Below, in pieces: positions 10,390 to 20,931 of a stretch of 64,000 nucleotides of DNA (position 1 is the stretch's first letter; each line of letters opens with the position of its first letter). The notes beneath the pieces are model-generated. The model searched no databases, had not been told where the DNA came from, and was given only the letters and a program-made list of their open reading frames with translations. Source of the stretch: Musa acuminata AAA Group (lineage: Eukaryota; Streptophyta; Magnoliopsida; Zingiberales; Musaceae). The stretch spans positions 15,711,001 to 15,775,000 of the forward strand of contig NC_088347.1 of NCBI RefSeq assembly GCF_036884655.1. Reading direction: 5' to 3'. Both the position numbers and the translations under genes were made by a program.

Positions 10390-10842
10390 GCTTGTATGAA
10401 CATCTGCTGTTTTTTATATGACATGTTGTAAACTCCTTATGTTATTCATGAAGGACTTTGTCTTTATGGTTACCTGATATGCTGTACATATGTTACCCTG
10501 ATATGGTTATCTTTGTTTGTGTAAGCATATTTGCAAACATCTCTTGTTGTTTAACTCGGTTTTTGCACTAAAACTAAAAAGGTTTAAAAGCCTATGCCTT
10601 GAAAAATATGAAGCAACATACCAATGTAGTTGATAAGTCAGCAATATGACATTGATATGGTTGCTATTACTAATATGATTGCTATCATGCTATGTATCAA
10701 GATATCAAACAAAAATTTGCATCGTACGAGCTGATATCTTACCATGTGATGCAATGCTACACTTGCTAAAATAAAAATCTTGCTATGCAATATGATAGAA
10801 TGCTGCACTTGAAATAATTGTGTTACTACATCAAAAGCTTAA
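10390..10842 (+). other. A1 noncoding stretch between second ORF and RNase H remnant
   Basis: AT-rich, with short motifs such as GCTATCATGCTATG, and no supported gene. It resembles the 3' noncoding region of the related elements. Confidence 0.5.
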
Positions 10843-11031
10843 CACTCAAGAATCAAACACATTGATATTAGACATCACTTTATACGAGATCATGTCTCTA
10901 ATCATGATGTAACCATAGAGTTTATTGATACCAAACATCAACTAGCTGATATCTTCACAAAACCCCTATGTGAAGAACAATTTGATTACATAAGAAGAGA
11001 ATTAGGAATGTTGATGTGTCCGAATACTTAA
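10843..11031 (+). pseudogene. C-terminal RNase H remnant of copia pol in A1
   Basis: The frame reads HSRIKHIDIRHHFIRDH, then FIDTKHQLADIFTKPL and RRELGML, ending in TAA. These are the conserved last residues of Ty1/copia polyproteins. A stop just upstream (TAA at 10840) and the lack of the rest of pol show it is not translated as an enzyme. It dates the deletion: pol was lost but its last 60 codons stayed. Confidence 0.9.
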
Positions 11032-11836
11032 ACTAGTTAAAATTATTTTTCGGATGATATTACTATTACATGCCTTGACAACGCTTGATCAAATAACATG
11101 TTACAAATTATGTGACAAATATTTTTAACCAAATGCATGTAAGAAGTTCATTTTTCGGTTTGTATGCTTAAAATGAGATGTTCCTGTACACTCTTATGAA
11201 AACTCTTTGAAAAATGACTTTCCTCCGTCAAGCAAAAACAATAAAGAGATATATGTGTCATGACTTCCTTTATGTGCTTGATAATGCTATCATGCTTTTT
11301 GTTGATGACAAAGGGGGAGAAACATATGAATTGATAAACACTATGTCATAACTGAACTGCCATAATCATGTCTATGTCATAGTTGCAAATACTTGGGTGA
11401 TGCTATAAACAATGTTATAGTTATGCCATCCTTGCATCACCAAGAGATATGTGAACATGCGCTATAGTTTGCATCATGTCTTGATTTGATATTTTATATT
11501 GTGAAGAAAATGCAAACTTGCTAGAAAATCTCAAATGTGTGCATCATGTAAAAAGTCCTTCGTAGCTTTATATGATTACATGATGAACAGTTACAAACAC
11601 TATCATACAAACTTGATGATGTATGTCATGCCTTGACATCATTCTTGAAGAGATACATCATGATGGGCATCATGATGAGAGCATTGATAAGTTTAACTGA
11701 TCTAACTTATCAATACGTCACTTGAATTCTTTGGTCTTGAATTCAAGGTTGACTTATCTCAACTATGGCATATAGATAGGGGGAGTTAAGGACAACTCCT
11801 TTATCAATTGATTGTCATCATCAAAAAGGGGGAGAT
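11032..11836 (+). other. A1 3' noncoding region and polypurine tract
   Basis: No gene. A purine tract, GATGACAAAGGGGGAGA, occurs near 11306-11322, and the functional one, AAAAAGGGGGAGAT, at 11823-11836 directly abuts the 3' LTR. The internal tract is typical of Sirevirus 3' regions. Confidence 0.7.
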
Positions 11837-14212
11837 TGTTGAATCTCAGATTTTGATGATGAAGTCAATTGTCATTTGTTATCTAATCTATGTGTTGAGA
11901 TAAGTGTGCAGGATTAACTACGATGAGAGTAAGACAAGCAGCAGGTGTTGCGCCGGAGTCAAGATCATGATCACGTTGGGAGTTCGAGAGTTCGACGGAA
12001 GTTCGGACGGTCGTCGGAGGTTCAGCGAGAACAGATCCGAGAAGTCCAGAAGCTTGCCAAGCGAAGCTCGTCGGAACTCGCCAAGTGGATCGTCGCAAAG
12101 TCCAGGAGTATGCCGGATGTCCGCAGAAGGATCACCGAGGGTTTATCGGATGATCGACGGAAGTTGGCCGGAAACTCGCCGGAAGAAGCGATTGACGCAT
12201 CGGAGCAAAGCTGCAGAAGTTGTCTTAGAGTTAATCGTAGTTAGCATGATGATTAAGCTTGAAAATGGGAGGTGATCCCATTAGCTTAATCTTGGGGCAA
12301 TTGGGCCCCTGAAAAGATACAAATTGGGCCGAATGGAGCGAACCATTCGGACCCTGATTGCAGCATGGAGGTGCAACCGCCAGGGCTGTGGGGTTGGGAG
12401 GTGCAACCGCCCCAGCCAGGAGGTGCAACCGCCAGGGCTGTGGGGTTGGGAGGTGCAACCGCCCCAGCCAGGAGGTGCAACCGCCAGGGCTGCGAGGTTG
12501 GGAGGTGCAACCGCCCCAGCCAGGAGGTGCAACCGCCAGGGCTGCGAGGCTGGGAGGTGCAACCGCCCCAGCCAAGAGGTGCAACCGCCCAGAGCTCAGT
12601 CTTCGAGCTAGACTGGGCGGTGCAACCTCCTCTGTCAAGAGGTAGCACCGCCAGAGCTCAAGTTTCGAGCTCTGCCAGGCGATGCAACCACCGAGCTCAG
12701 TCTTCGAGCTCTGGCAGAGAGGTGCATCAGCCTGAGCTCAGTCTCGAGCTCTGCCAGGTGATGCAACCACCGAGCTCAGTCTTCGAGCTCTGGTAGAGAG
12801 GTGCATCAGCCTGAGCTCAGTTTCGAGCTCTGCCAGGTGATGCAACCACCGAGCTCAGACTTCGAGCTCTGCCAGGCGGTGCAACCACCGAGCTCAGTCT
12901 TCGAGCTCTGCCAGGTGATGCAACCATCGAGCTCAGTCTTCGAGCTCTGGCAGAGAGGAGTAATCGCCTGAGCTCAGTCTTCGAGCTCTGCCAGGCGGTG
13001 CTACCTCTCCAGTCAAGAGGTGCAACCGCCTGATCCCAGAATTCTGGGATTTGATCGATTTGATCGTTTTGAGCTCGAATTTTGAATTGGGTTGGGGCCT
13101 ATAAATACCCCACCCATTCAGCACTGAAAAGATACAGACCTACACCGAAATCTTGATCTTTTCTGTGATTCTAAGAGCTCAAAAGTGTTGTAAAGCCTTT
13201 AAGTCTCCTCCTTCTGTTCTTCAAGTTTTCAGTTGTAAAGTGAGGAGAGAAAGGTCTGTAAAGGTTGTCTCCTGAGCCTGTCAAAAGGAGAGAAATTGTA
13301 AAAGGGCAGTTTGGCCTTCGCCTATTGAAGGAAGGCCCCTAGTTGACGTCGGCAACCTCGTCGGTGGAGGAAGCCAAAAGTGGAGTAGGTCAAGGCTGAC
13401 CGAACCACTCTAAATCTCTGGTTTGCATTTATTTTCGAGCACTTTATCATTACTGCAAACCTCCTTCATTACTACTGCTCTCTGAGCTTTCACGAACAAG
13501 TTCTAAGTGCTGTTCTTCCGAATCTGCATTCAGACGTAAATTCGTATTTTCATACATTACAGTTTACGTTTACGTTTGATTCTGCAGAACTGTCTTCCGT
13601 GCTTTTACGAACGAGCTTCTTTGCAGTTCACACTTACATTTTGATCCTATTGATAACTGCAAACTGTCCTCTACAATTTTACGAACGAGTTTTAACATTT
13701 AGACGTAAAACTGCATTCAGACGTAAATCGGTTTTCCTCGCTCAATCATCAGATCTCAGTTCACGTTTACGTCTTGATTTCAACTGCATACTGCCTTCTG
13801 CGAGTATACAAACGAGTTTCAAAGTTTAGACGTAAATCTGCGTCTAGACGTAAAACTGCGTTTAGACGTAAATCTGCGTTTAGACGCAAATCTGAGTTTA
13901 AGACGTAAATCTGAGTTTAGACGTAAATCTGTGTTTAGACGTAAATCTGCGTTTAGACGTAAATCTACGTTTAGACGTAAATCTGCGTTTAGACGTAAAA
14001 CTGCGTTTAGACGCAAATCTGAGTTTAGACGTAAACTGCGCTTAGACGCAATCTGCGCTTAGACGCAAACTGCACTTAGTTACAAACTGAGAATTTGCTT
14101 TTGCATCATAATAGTTTTTTGAACGAACGCAGCTTTTGGTTTTTAATCGCTGTAAGATTTCCGCTGCACTAATTCACCCCCCCCCCCCCTCTTAGTGCTC
14201 TCGATCCTAACA
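11837..14212 (+). repeat. A1 3' LTR
   Basis: TGTTGAATCTC to CCTAACA, 2376 bases against 2361 in the 5' copy; much of the difference is in minisatellite unit number. It has a TATA box at 13100-13107, a U5 minisatellite at about 13822-14070 and a 13-base C-tract near 14177-14189. It is followed by the target duplication CCTGC. Confidence 0.9.
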
Positions 14213-15226
14213 CCTGCCTGGGCTGTTGCACCTCCCACAACAACTTGGGTCCGAATGGGTTGAACCATTCGACCCAATTTGAGTTCTTCAGGGGCCCAAT
14301 TGCCCTAGGATTAAGCTAATGGGATCACCTCCCATTTCTAACTTAATCAAAGTGCTAACTACGATTATTTCCTAAGACATATTCTGCAGCTTGCTTTGGT
14401 GCGTCACTCGCTTCTTCCGGCGAGTTTCCGGCAAACTTCCGTCGATCATCCGATGAACCCTCGGTGATACTCCTGCGGACTTCCGGCAAACTCCTGGACT
14501 GCGACGATCCACTTGGCAAGTTCCGACGAGCTCCTTTGGCAATCTTCTGGACTTCTCGGATTTGTTCCCGCAGAACCTCCGACGACTGTCCGAACTTCCG
14601 TCGAGCTCTCGAACTCCCAACGTGATCATTGTCATGACTCCGGCGCAACTCCTACTGCATGTCTTACTTTCATCGTAGTTAATCCTGCACACACAAAAAC
14701 AAAAACTTCGATCGAGACAATTAATCCTAAGTAATTAACCAAGTTGTCCGACATGTCATTGGTCCCTCGACGCTTTGTCTGATTCTTCGGCGCATCATCC
14801 TTTCCTGCAGCCTATTGCCCAATCGGCCAGTTGACTCCGCAACTCCGATATCCTTGGCATAATACCCGCTCTTCTTGGCCCGATGCCCGAGTCCACGGCC
14901 CGAACGCTTCGTCCGATTCTTCGGCGCATCGTCCTTTCCTGCAGCCTATTGCCCAATCGGCCAGTTGACTCCGCAACTCCGATATCCTTGGCACAATACC
15001 CGTTCTTCTTGGCCCGATGCCCGAGTCCACGGCCCGAAGCCTTCTATCGATACGTCGACCGATCCACCGGCCCGACATCCAATCTTCTGACATGTTCTTC
15101 CGGCACAACATGATGTTCCTGCTTTAATTGTCTCATCTTGATCGAAGCACCCTGCGTCACTCAAAACGCAGATTAAATCATAAACATATATCAAGTAGTT
15201 TCATCATCAAAATATGAGATTCAACA
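14213..15226 (-). repeat. Solo LTR C, right half (family A-like, then family B-like U3, reverse)
   Basis: From 14213 to about 14690 the reverse complement follows the family A LTR, down to its GCAGGATTAACTACGATG stretch. From about 14700 it no longer matches A and instead follows family B up to the LTR start (GATTCAACA at 15218-15226). It is followed by the duplication TTATC. The LTR is therefore a mosaic of the two families. Confidence 0.75.
14776..15043 (-). repeat. 134-base tandem duplication in solo LTR C
   Basis: Two adjacent, nearly identical units (14776-14909 and 14910-15043), each containing GATTCTTCGGCGCATC and CTATTGCCCAATCGGCC. Overlapping frames on both strands are produced by this repeat. 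Confidence 0.85.
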
Positions 15227-15740
15227 TTATCCTCTTACAATTATTTCTCATTTTCATAGGTTTATGAGATAACCTTTACAAGCCTCACATCTCTCTTAGA
15301 ATGATCACAAGACTTTTGTTCTTAATTTCGTGCTATATAAGCAAGAAAGATTGGGATATTTATAGACCCTAAATGACTTCAAAAATAGAGCCAAAAAGTG
15401 TCTCACCTCGGGTTTTTGGGGTACTAGTGGTACCATCGCCATTATTGGGTGGTACCACCATTTGTCAGACTAATAACTAGTAGTACCACCATCTATTAGT
15501 CTGACACAAGGTGGTACTACTACTTGATAGGGCCTCGAAGACTGGGCTCTGGCAGTACCATCGCTAGTCTGGGCGGTACCACCACCCAAACAACTTTGGA
15601 GCTTGAGCCTCAAGCGGTGCCACCGCCAACCCTAGCAGTGCCACCGCCAGCCATGGTAGTGCCATTGCCTGGGCCAACTAAGGGTTACTAAATGCGCCTT
15701 CCACTTAGCCCAAAATAGCCCCAACTCAAGCCCAATTGTG
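15227..15740 (-). repeat. B2 LTR, middle fragment (reverse)
   Basis: The reverse complement follows the B1 LTR from the AGGCTTGTAAGGGTTGTCTCC region back through the GGTACCACC-type motifs to the AATTGGGCC region. It resumes from 3195 and is cut on the right by the gypsy array. A weak frame at 15632-15904 crosses the junction and is not a gene. Confidence 0.75.
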
Positions 15741-16379
15741 TCACGCCCCCTCAAAATATCCATGATATTTAAAATTTTCAACACAAACCAATCCAGGATC
15801 CAAACTAACATTTGAGGACACTGAAAACATTCTATCAAATTCGCATCTATAAAACTAGAGCAGTTTATGGCAACCCAAGCCAACTTGACAAACATTAACA
15901 ACATTTATAAATCCACCAGCTAAATAAATTATACAATCAGAACTCCAACTATTCACCACAAGTTCATATCGTCATAAATTAGACTTAACATTCTGAAATT
16001 CCAAATAAGAGAGATCTCCTAACACTTTGACACAGTATAACCATTTCGGTTCATCGATAACATTTCATTACATACAAAACATACTTATACAAGAATATCA
16101 TAATAACCAACCAGACTTGCCCATAATTCTGAATAGATATCCACTGCCTCAGCCCAAATCAAACATCTCGAAGAGTGACAAGCTGACCTGAAAGATTTAT
16201 ATAACGGAGTGAGCTAAAAATGGCTCAGCAAGTGACAAAGCATATTCAAAACAAAAAGAACGATATCAAACAAGTAAGGTATCTTAATGCAAGGCAGAAT
16301 ACAAGAATTCTCAAGGATACCATCTCATTAGATACAAAATCATATGTATCATGCCATTCAAACATATTTGATTCATAAC

Positions 16380-16860
16380 AAATGGAGCACAGAGTAATTG
16401 GAGCATATCAATGGCAGATAGGACATTTAAGAACATATCAGTTCATAGCAAATGGAGCACAGAGTAATTGGAGCATTTCAATGGCAGATAGGACATTACA
16501 GAACATATCAGTTCATAGCAAATAGAGCACAGAGTAATTGGAGCATATCAACGGCAGATAGGACATTTCAGAACATATCAGTTCATGGCAAATGAAGCAC
16601 AGAGTAATTGGAGCATATCAATGGCAGATAGGACATTTCAGAACATATCAGTTCATAGTAAATGGAGCACAGAGTAATTGGAGCATATCAATGGCAGATA
16701 AGACATTTCAGAATATATCAGTTAATAGCAAATGAAGCACAGAGTAATTGAAGCATATCAGTAACGAATGAAACATTTCGGAGTTTATCAATGGCGTATG
16801 AAATGTTCCGGAGCATATCAACGGCATATGGAACATTTCGAAGCATATCAACAGTGAATG
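16380..16860 (-). repeat. 70-base tandem repeats in gypsy LTR 1
   Basis: Five to six copies of a 70-base unit containing AATGGAGCACAGAGTAATTG and CAGATAGGACATTTCAGAAC on the plus strand, fading into shorter variants. The same block recurs in LTRs 2-5 (about 21600-22030, 26755-27190, 32035-32470, 37280-37710). Confidence 0.85.
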
Positions 16861-17342
16861 AACCATTTCAGAGCATATCAAAAACAAATATCGTACAGAA
16901 GCTCAAACGTCGTCCTTGACGTTGCAATCATATCATTCTTATCCAAAGCATGTACAGAAACACATAACCAAAGCTCTGGATATCGTATCAAACATATAGA
17001 AGGTGTAGTGGGATCTCAAACAGAACGTGATTCATCTATTTCTGAATGACCACCAGACATAATCTAGAGCATCGCTGGCTCTAAGCACATACCCTTTACC
17101 ATTTCTGGCAAAGGTCCAGACAATCCCACAAACACCAGAGTACAAGTGGGCAGTTTTAACAATAATTAGCATATATCGGAAGCACACGCGGAACAACAGA
17201 ACGTACATGTGCCTTATCGAGACAATACAATGCAAGGAACAAATCTCTCACAATTGTATTCAGATTTGGAATGAAATGAAAGCAAGGGTATATAGGGATT
17301 CCAAGCAATCATATTAGCTCAATTGAATAAGAAAGCTAAAGA

Positions 17343-17831
17343 ATGTCAATTTCCAAAGAAATGAAACCAGAATATGTGAAATCGACCAAAGCTCGATTTC
17401 TGGCAGAATTCAAGAGGCACATTGAACAAATGATTCAAACTATCAATCGTGATCCAATTTACTCAGAAATATATCATTGGAAAGATATTTCAATTTGTTT
17501 TCAGATAAAACAAGACTCGTATGAATTGAAGTTTCCAACAAAGAGTTACAATAGATTTAGTAACCCAAGATCAAAGAACAAATCTCAATTTTACAGAATT
17601 CACATGGTTGGTTTCAACAGAAAACTAGGCAGGCGGTTGGACTCTAAATCTTTCAATCCAGGTATCAAAGAAAGATCTACAAGTCTAGTTTCCAATGAAA
17701 TAAGCTTTGAACAAATCGAAGTTTCCAACATTGACTTGCAGGCAGATCAGTATCGAAAGGTCAGAATATCAGAAGTTGCACAGATTCGAATCGTTACGTC
17801 TAAACAAGAGATATATCAAAAGAAAGGCTAG
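17343..17831 (+). other. 162-codon frame antisense to gypsy LTR 1, doubtful
   Basis: An uninterrupted frame on the strand opposite the element, with the same length and about 95% identity in LTR 2 (22393-22881). It is interrupted in LTR 3 and LTR 5, and open only from an internal start in LTR 4. It has no recognisable domain, no signal peptide and a basic, Ser/Lys/Gln-rich composition. Decay in three of five copies argues against selection, so I treat it as a chance frame. Confidence 0.15.
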
Positions 17832-18659
17832 AACAATTCAAAGTTCCTCATATTCAAAACAAATGTAAAGATAAAGTTGCAGTAAGTAAAGATCAGGACA
17901 CTTGTAATAGGAAAGTTAGAAAGCTTGCAATAGGAAGGATAGGAACACTTGCCTTTCAAAGATTTCGATCCGAAGATCCAAAGAATGTGCCAGCCCAAAT
18001 CCTTCTACTCTTCCTCCGTGTCCTCTCTCTCTGTTTCATTTTCTATACATCATTTCTTTTTCCTCCGCAATTGCAGCTCATGCAGAACATAGAGACATAG
18101 CCACCTGCTCTCTCTTACTCTCATTCCTTCGTTTTCTTGTTAAAACCCAGTTGTCGCAGCCATCGCCGCTGCCACTACCACAGTCGTAGCCACGACCGCA
18201 ACCCCTTCCACTATACTACTTCCTTGCTCCCTTCTCTCGCAGACAGAACTACTGCATACGCAGTCGCTGCCACTGCACCCGTAATCCCGTCCGCAGCCCC
18301 TTTTTCCCCTTTCCTTTCTTTTCTTTCCCACCTGCAACTGCCGTAGCCGCAGTTGCAGCCATGGCCGCAGCCACCACAGCCGCAGCCTCTTCTTCCTCCG
18401 CTGCTCTATTTCCTCTCCTTCTCTTCCAACTACAGCTGCCACTGCCACAGCTGCCTCCCCTTCTCCTCTTCCTCTCTTCTTCCCTTTTCCTTTCTCTTCT
18501 TCTTCCTTTCATTCTCTTCTTTCCCAGCTGCACTGCTGCAGTCGCAGCCTCAGCCACGACCACAGCCTCTTCTTCCTCCCCTGGTCATCTTCCTCTTCTT
18601 CTTCCCTTCCAACTGCAGCTGCCATCGCCGCAGCTGCAGCCCCTTTTTCCCCGGCGTCA

Positions 18660-19125
18660 CACACACCCTCTCCTCTGTTTCCACCTACAGAAAACAGAGG
18701 TGCTGCAGCCCTAGCTGCTGCCACCTCTTGCTCCTCTCCCTCATCCCTCTCTTTTCCCTCTTCTTCTCCTTCTCTTCTCCGCCTCTTCCCTTTTCCTCCC
18801 CAACGCCACACACCTCCTCGCTGCAGCCTTGCCGCAGCTATCCTCTTCTTCTTGTTCTTCTTCTTCTTCTTCTTCTTCTTCTTCTTCCCTTCTCCTCCCC
18901 AACGCCCCACACATACTCTCCTCTATTTCCACCTGCGGGAAACAGAGGTGCAGCAGCCCTAGCTGCTGCTGCTGCCTCTCCCTCTCCTCTCCATCTTCCC
19001 TCTCTTCTTCTTCTTCTTCTTTTCTTCTCTTCTCCCTCTTCCTCCTCTCTTCTTTTCCCTCTTCTTCTTCTTTCTTCTCTCCTCACACCCCACCGCTCTT
19101 CTCTGTTTCTCGAAGAAACAGAGAG
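18660..19125 (-). repeat. GAA-rich block with repeated hairpins in gypsy LTR 1
   Basis: A unit of about 245 bases recurs. Each begins with an inverted repeat, CTCTGTTTCC...GGAAACAGAG, followed by CTGCAGCCCTAGCTGCTGCC and then pyrimidine tracts on the plus strand. Hairpins lie near 18680, 18925 and 19100. The same arrangement is in the other LTRs, with variable (CTT)n length. Confidence 0.75.
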
Positions 19126-19280
19126 TCGTGGGAGGTAGTGGGATAAAACCGAAATTTTTGGTTTTCTTTTCATTTTGCAACTTAGCAGTTTAGTCCTTGA
19201 AATTTTTATATTTACATATAGGTCCTCAAATTTACATATAAATCCTTATTAATAAATTTTCAAAAGTGAGGGATATTACA

Positions 19281-20931
19281 CTCTCCCCCCCTTAAAATTT
19301 AGTCCTCTAAATTTATCATAGCTCAATCGATGAAAAGATGAGGATTATGATTTCTTTATTTCCTCCTCCTGCTCTCAAATAATTTAATCAATACAATATA
19401 ATTACACAATTATCCAAGAGTGACCGAAATATCCTCCTCCTTGATCCTCAATAGATGGTAACCTGACCTTCAATCAATTTCTAAAAATACTTGCGCACCC
19501 TATAGTTAACAAGCAAGTCGTTACTTCAGAAAATACTCATTTTTGTTTTTTTTTTTTTTTATGGTCACCAGATTCAACGGTCCATAATCAATACAAAGTC
19601 TCAATGTTCCATCCATCTTTTTAACAAACCCCGTAGCCCCCCATGATAAAATATTAAGCCAAATAAAATCCTCATTTAATAATCCTTGTAGTTGTTTTTC
19701 TAATTCCACTTACTCAAATGATATCATTCTGTAGAGAGGCTTAGATATCGGGATTGTCCCAAAGACCAAATCAAAAGCAAAGTCACGTTTGGAGGTAATC
19801 CAAGCAAGTCATTCTGGGATACATTAGGCAAGGAGATAAATCATGTCCAATACTTTCGAAATAAAAGATCGACTGATCAAATGTACAAAAAGTGATCATT
19901 TGTTATATACCAATCCATACTGGTATGATAGGAAGATAGTCAATCCATACCAAGTATAATATCAAAATTCCAAATCTCTAGGAGAACTAAATCGGCAAAA
20001 GTTCAAGTTCTCCAATAAAAATCAGACAAGAGGACCAGATTTCAAGTTCGTTATCAAAGAATCTCCAATGATCGTATTTACATATAGCACATAATGTAGT
20101 GGTCTCGGTTGAATACCCATGTGATAAGCAAAATACTACGAATCAAATCGTAGATGGGACTAATGGTCAAACAAATATTTGCATTCTATCATAAACATGT
20201 ATAATACCTTTGATCACTAATTCAGAAGTTTTAGAATCATATTCAGAGATAGCATACACTCTAACATGGGCTGATGGTTTATGAGGCGGTGACTATTTCT
20301 TCTTGTTCAAAGGGCAGTCCTTTATTTTATGATCCAACTTTCCGCACGCAAAATAGACTCTAGCCACCCACAAACACAAACTTGTTTCATAATTTAACTT
20401 GCAATTCACACATGATTGAGTCTTTTGTGTTGACTTCCCTTTTCAAATCCAAATGTCTTGACCCTCTTGTTATCACTTTCTGATTCATTTCCAATCACAT
20501 TCTTAATGGTAAACTTATCCTTATCATTCTTGTCACTGATCTCCAAAAATTCTTTTCATTGTTGCCAATAATAATCAGCCTCTACTTCCAATATAAGGTA
20601 GCAAAAGAAATCTTTTGATCATTATAACAATTTTGTATATCAAATATCTTCTCCATTTGCATCATTCGTTTTTCTGCCACCAATGAAATTAGGTTCACCA
20701 AACTTCCATTGTGCTACTTTGATTTGATATCCCTGATCAACCCTTTCATCCCATTTAATTAATCAGAAACAATTAAAATAGGATGACCAAATTACCTCAT
20801 CATCCTTGATTCCTAAAATGCATCAAAGAAAATTTCCACCAATCATTATAGTTCACTAGACCTCAATATATTTTGTACGTCAACATATCAAATATTTCAG
20901 TGATCATCAAACTATGCTATGATACCACCTC
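19281..20931 (-). pseudogene. Gypsy internal segment 1 (decayed gag and RT start)
   Basis: On the minus strand a primer site (TGGTATCATAGC at 20916-20927, one base off the usual form) follows LTR 2. A broken gag comes next and then a reverse transcriptase start at 19521-19709 with [20 protein letters not shown], matching the WGAPVLFVKKKDG...LCIDYR box of gypsy RT. Everything downstream of this box is missing. A purine tract (19281-19296) leads into LTR 1. Confidence 0.8.

Larger units (their letters stand above)
4523..14212 (+). mobile_element. A1: nearly intact, pol-deficient Sirevirus-like copia element
   Basis: Order: 5' LTR, tRNA-Met primer site, gag ORF, spacer, a second ORF of transposon-protein type, short RNase H remnant, polypurine tract, 3' LTR. 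The five bases CCTGC occur at both 4518-4522 and 14213-14217, so both ends of the insertion are intact. By eye I count only about eight substitutions between the LTRs outside the minisatellites, so the insertion is young. Protease, integrase and reverse transcriptase are absent, so mobility would need enzymes from a relative. It sits inside solo LTR C in the opposite orientation. Confidence 0.9.
15741..19280 (-). repeat. Gypsy array LTR 1
   Basis: 3540 bases. Read on the minus strand: purine-rich 5' part with GAA tracts and hairpins, a central AT-rich part, a 70-base tandem block near the 3' end, and the end GCGTGACA. Frames rich in Ser, Leu, Glu or Arg at 18137-19180 come from (CTT)n/(GAA)n tracts. 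Confidence 0.9.

Noticed and set aside
16380..16860. 70-base periodic repeats considered as a satellite or CRISPR-like array
   Set aside because: No unique spacers, and the block occurs at the same place in all five gypsy LTRs.
18137..19180. Many long frames rich in Ser/Leu/Pro or Glu/Arg/Lys, repeated near 23300-24300, 28300-29600, 33800-34800 and 39000-40000
   Set aside because: They are translations of (CTT)n/(GAA)n and pyrimidine tracts in gypsy LTRs, open in several frames on both strands at once.
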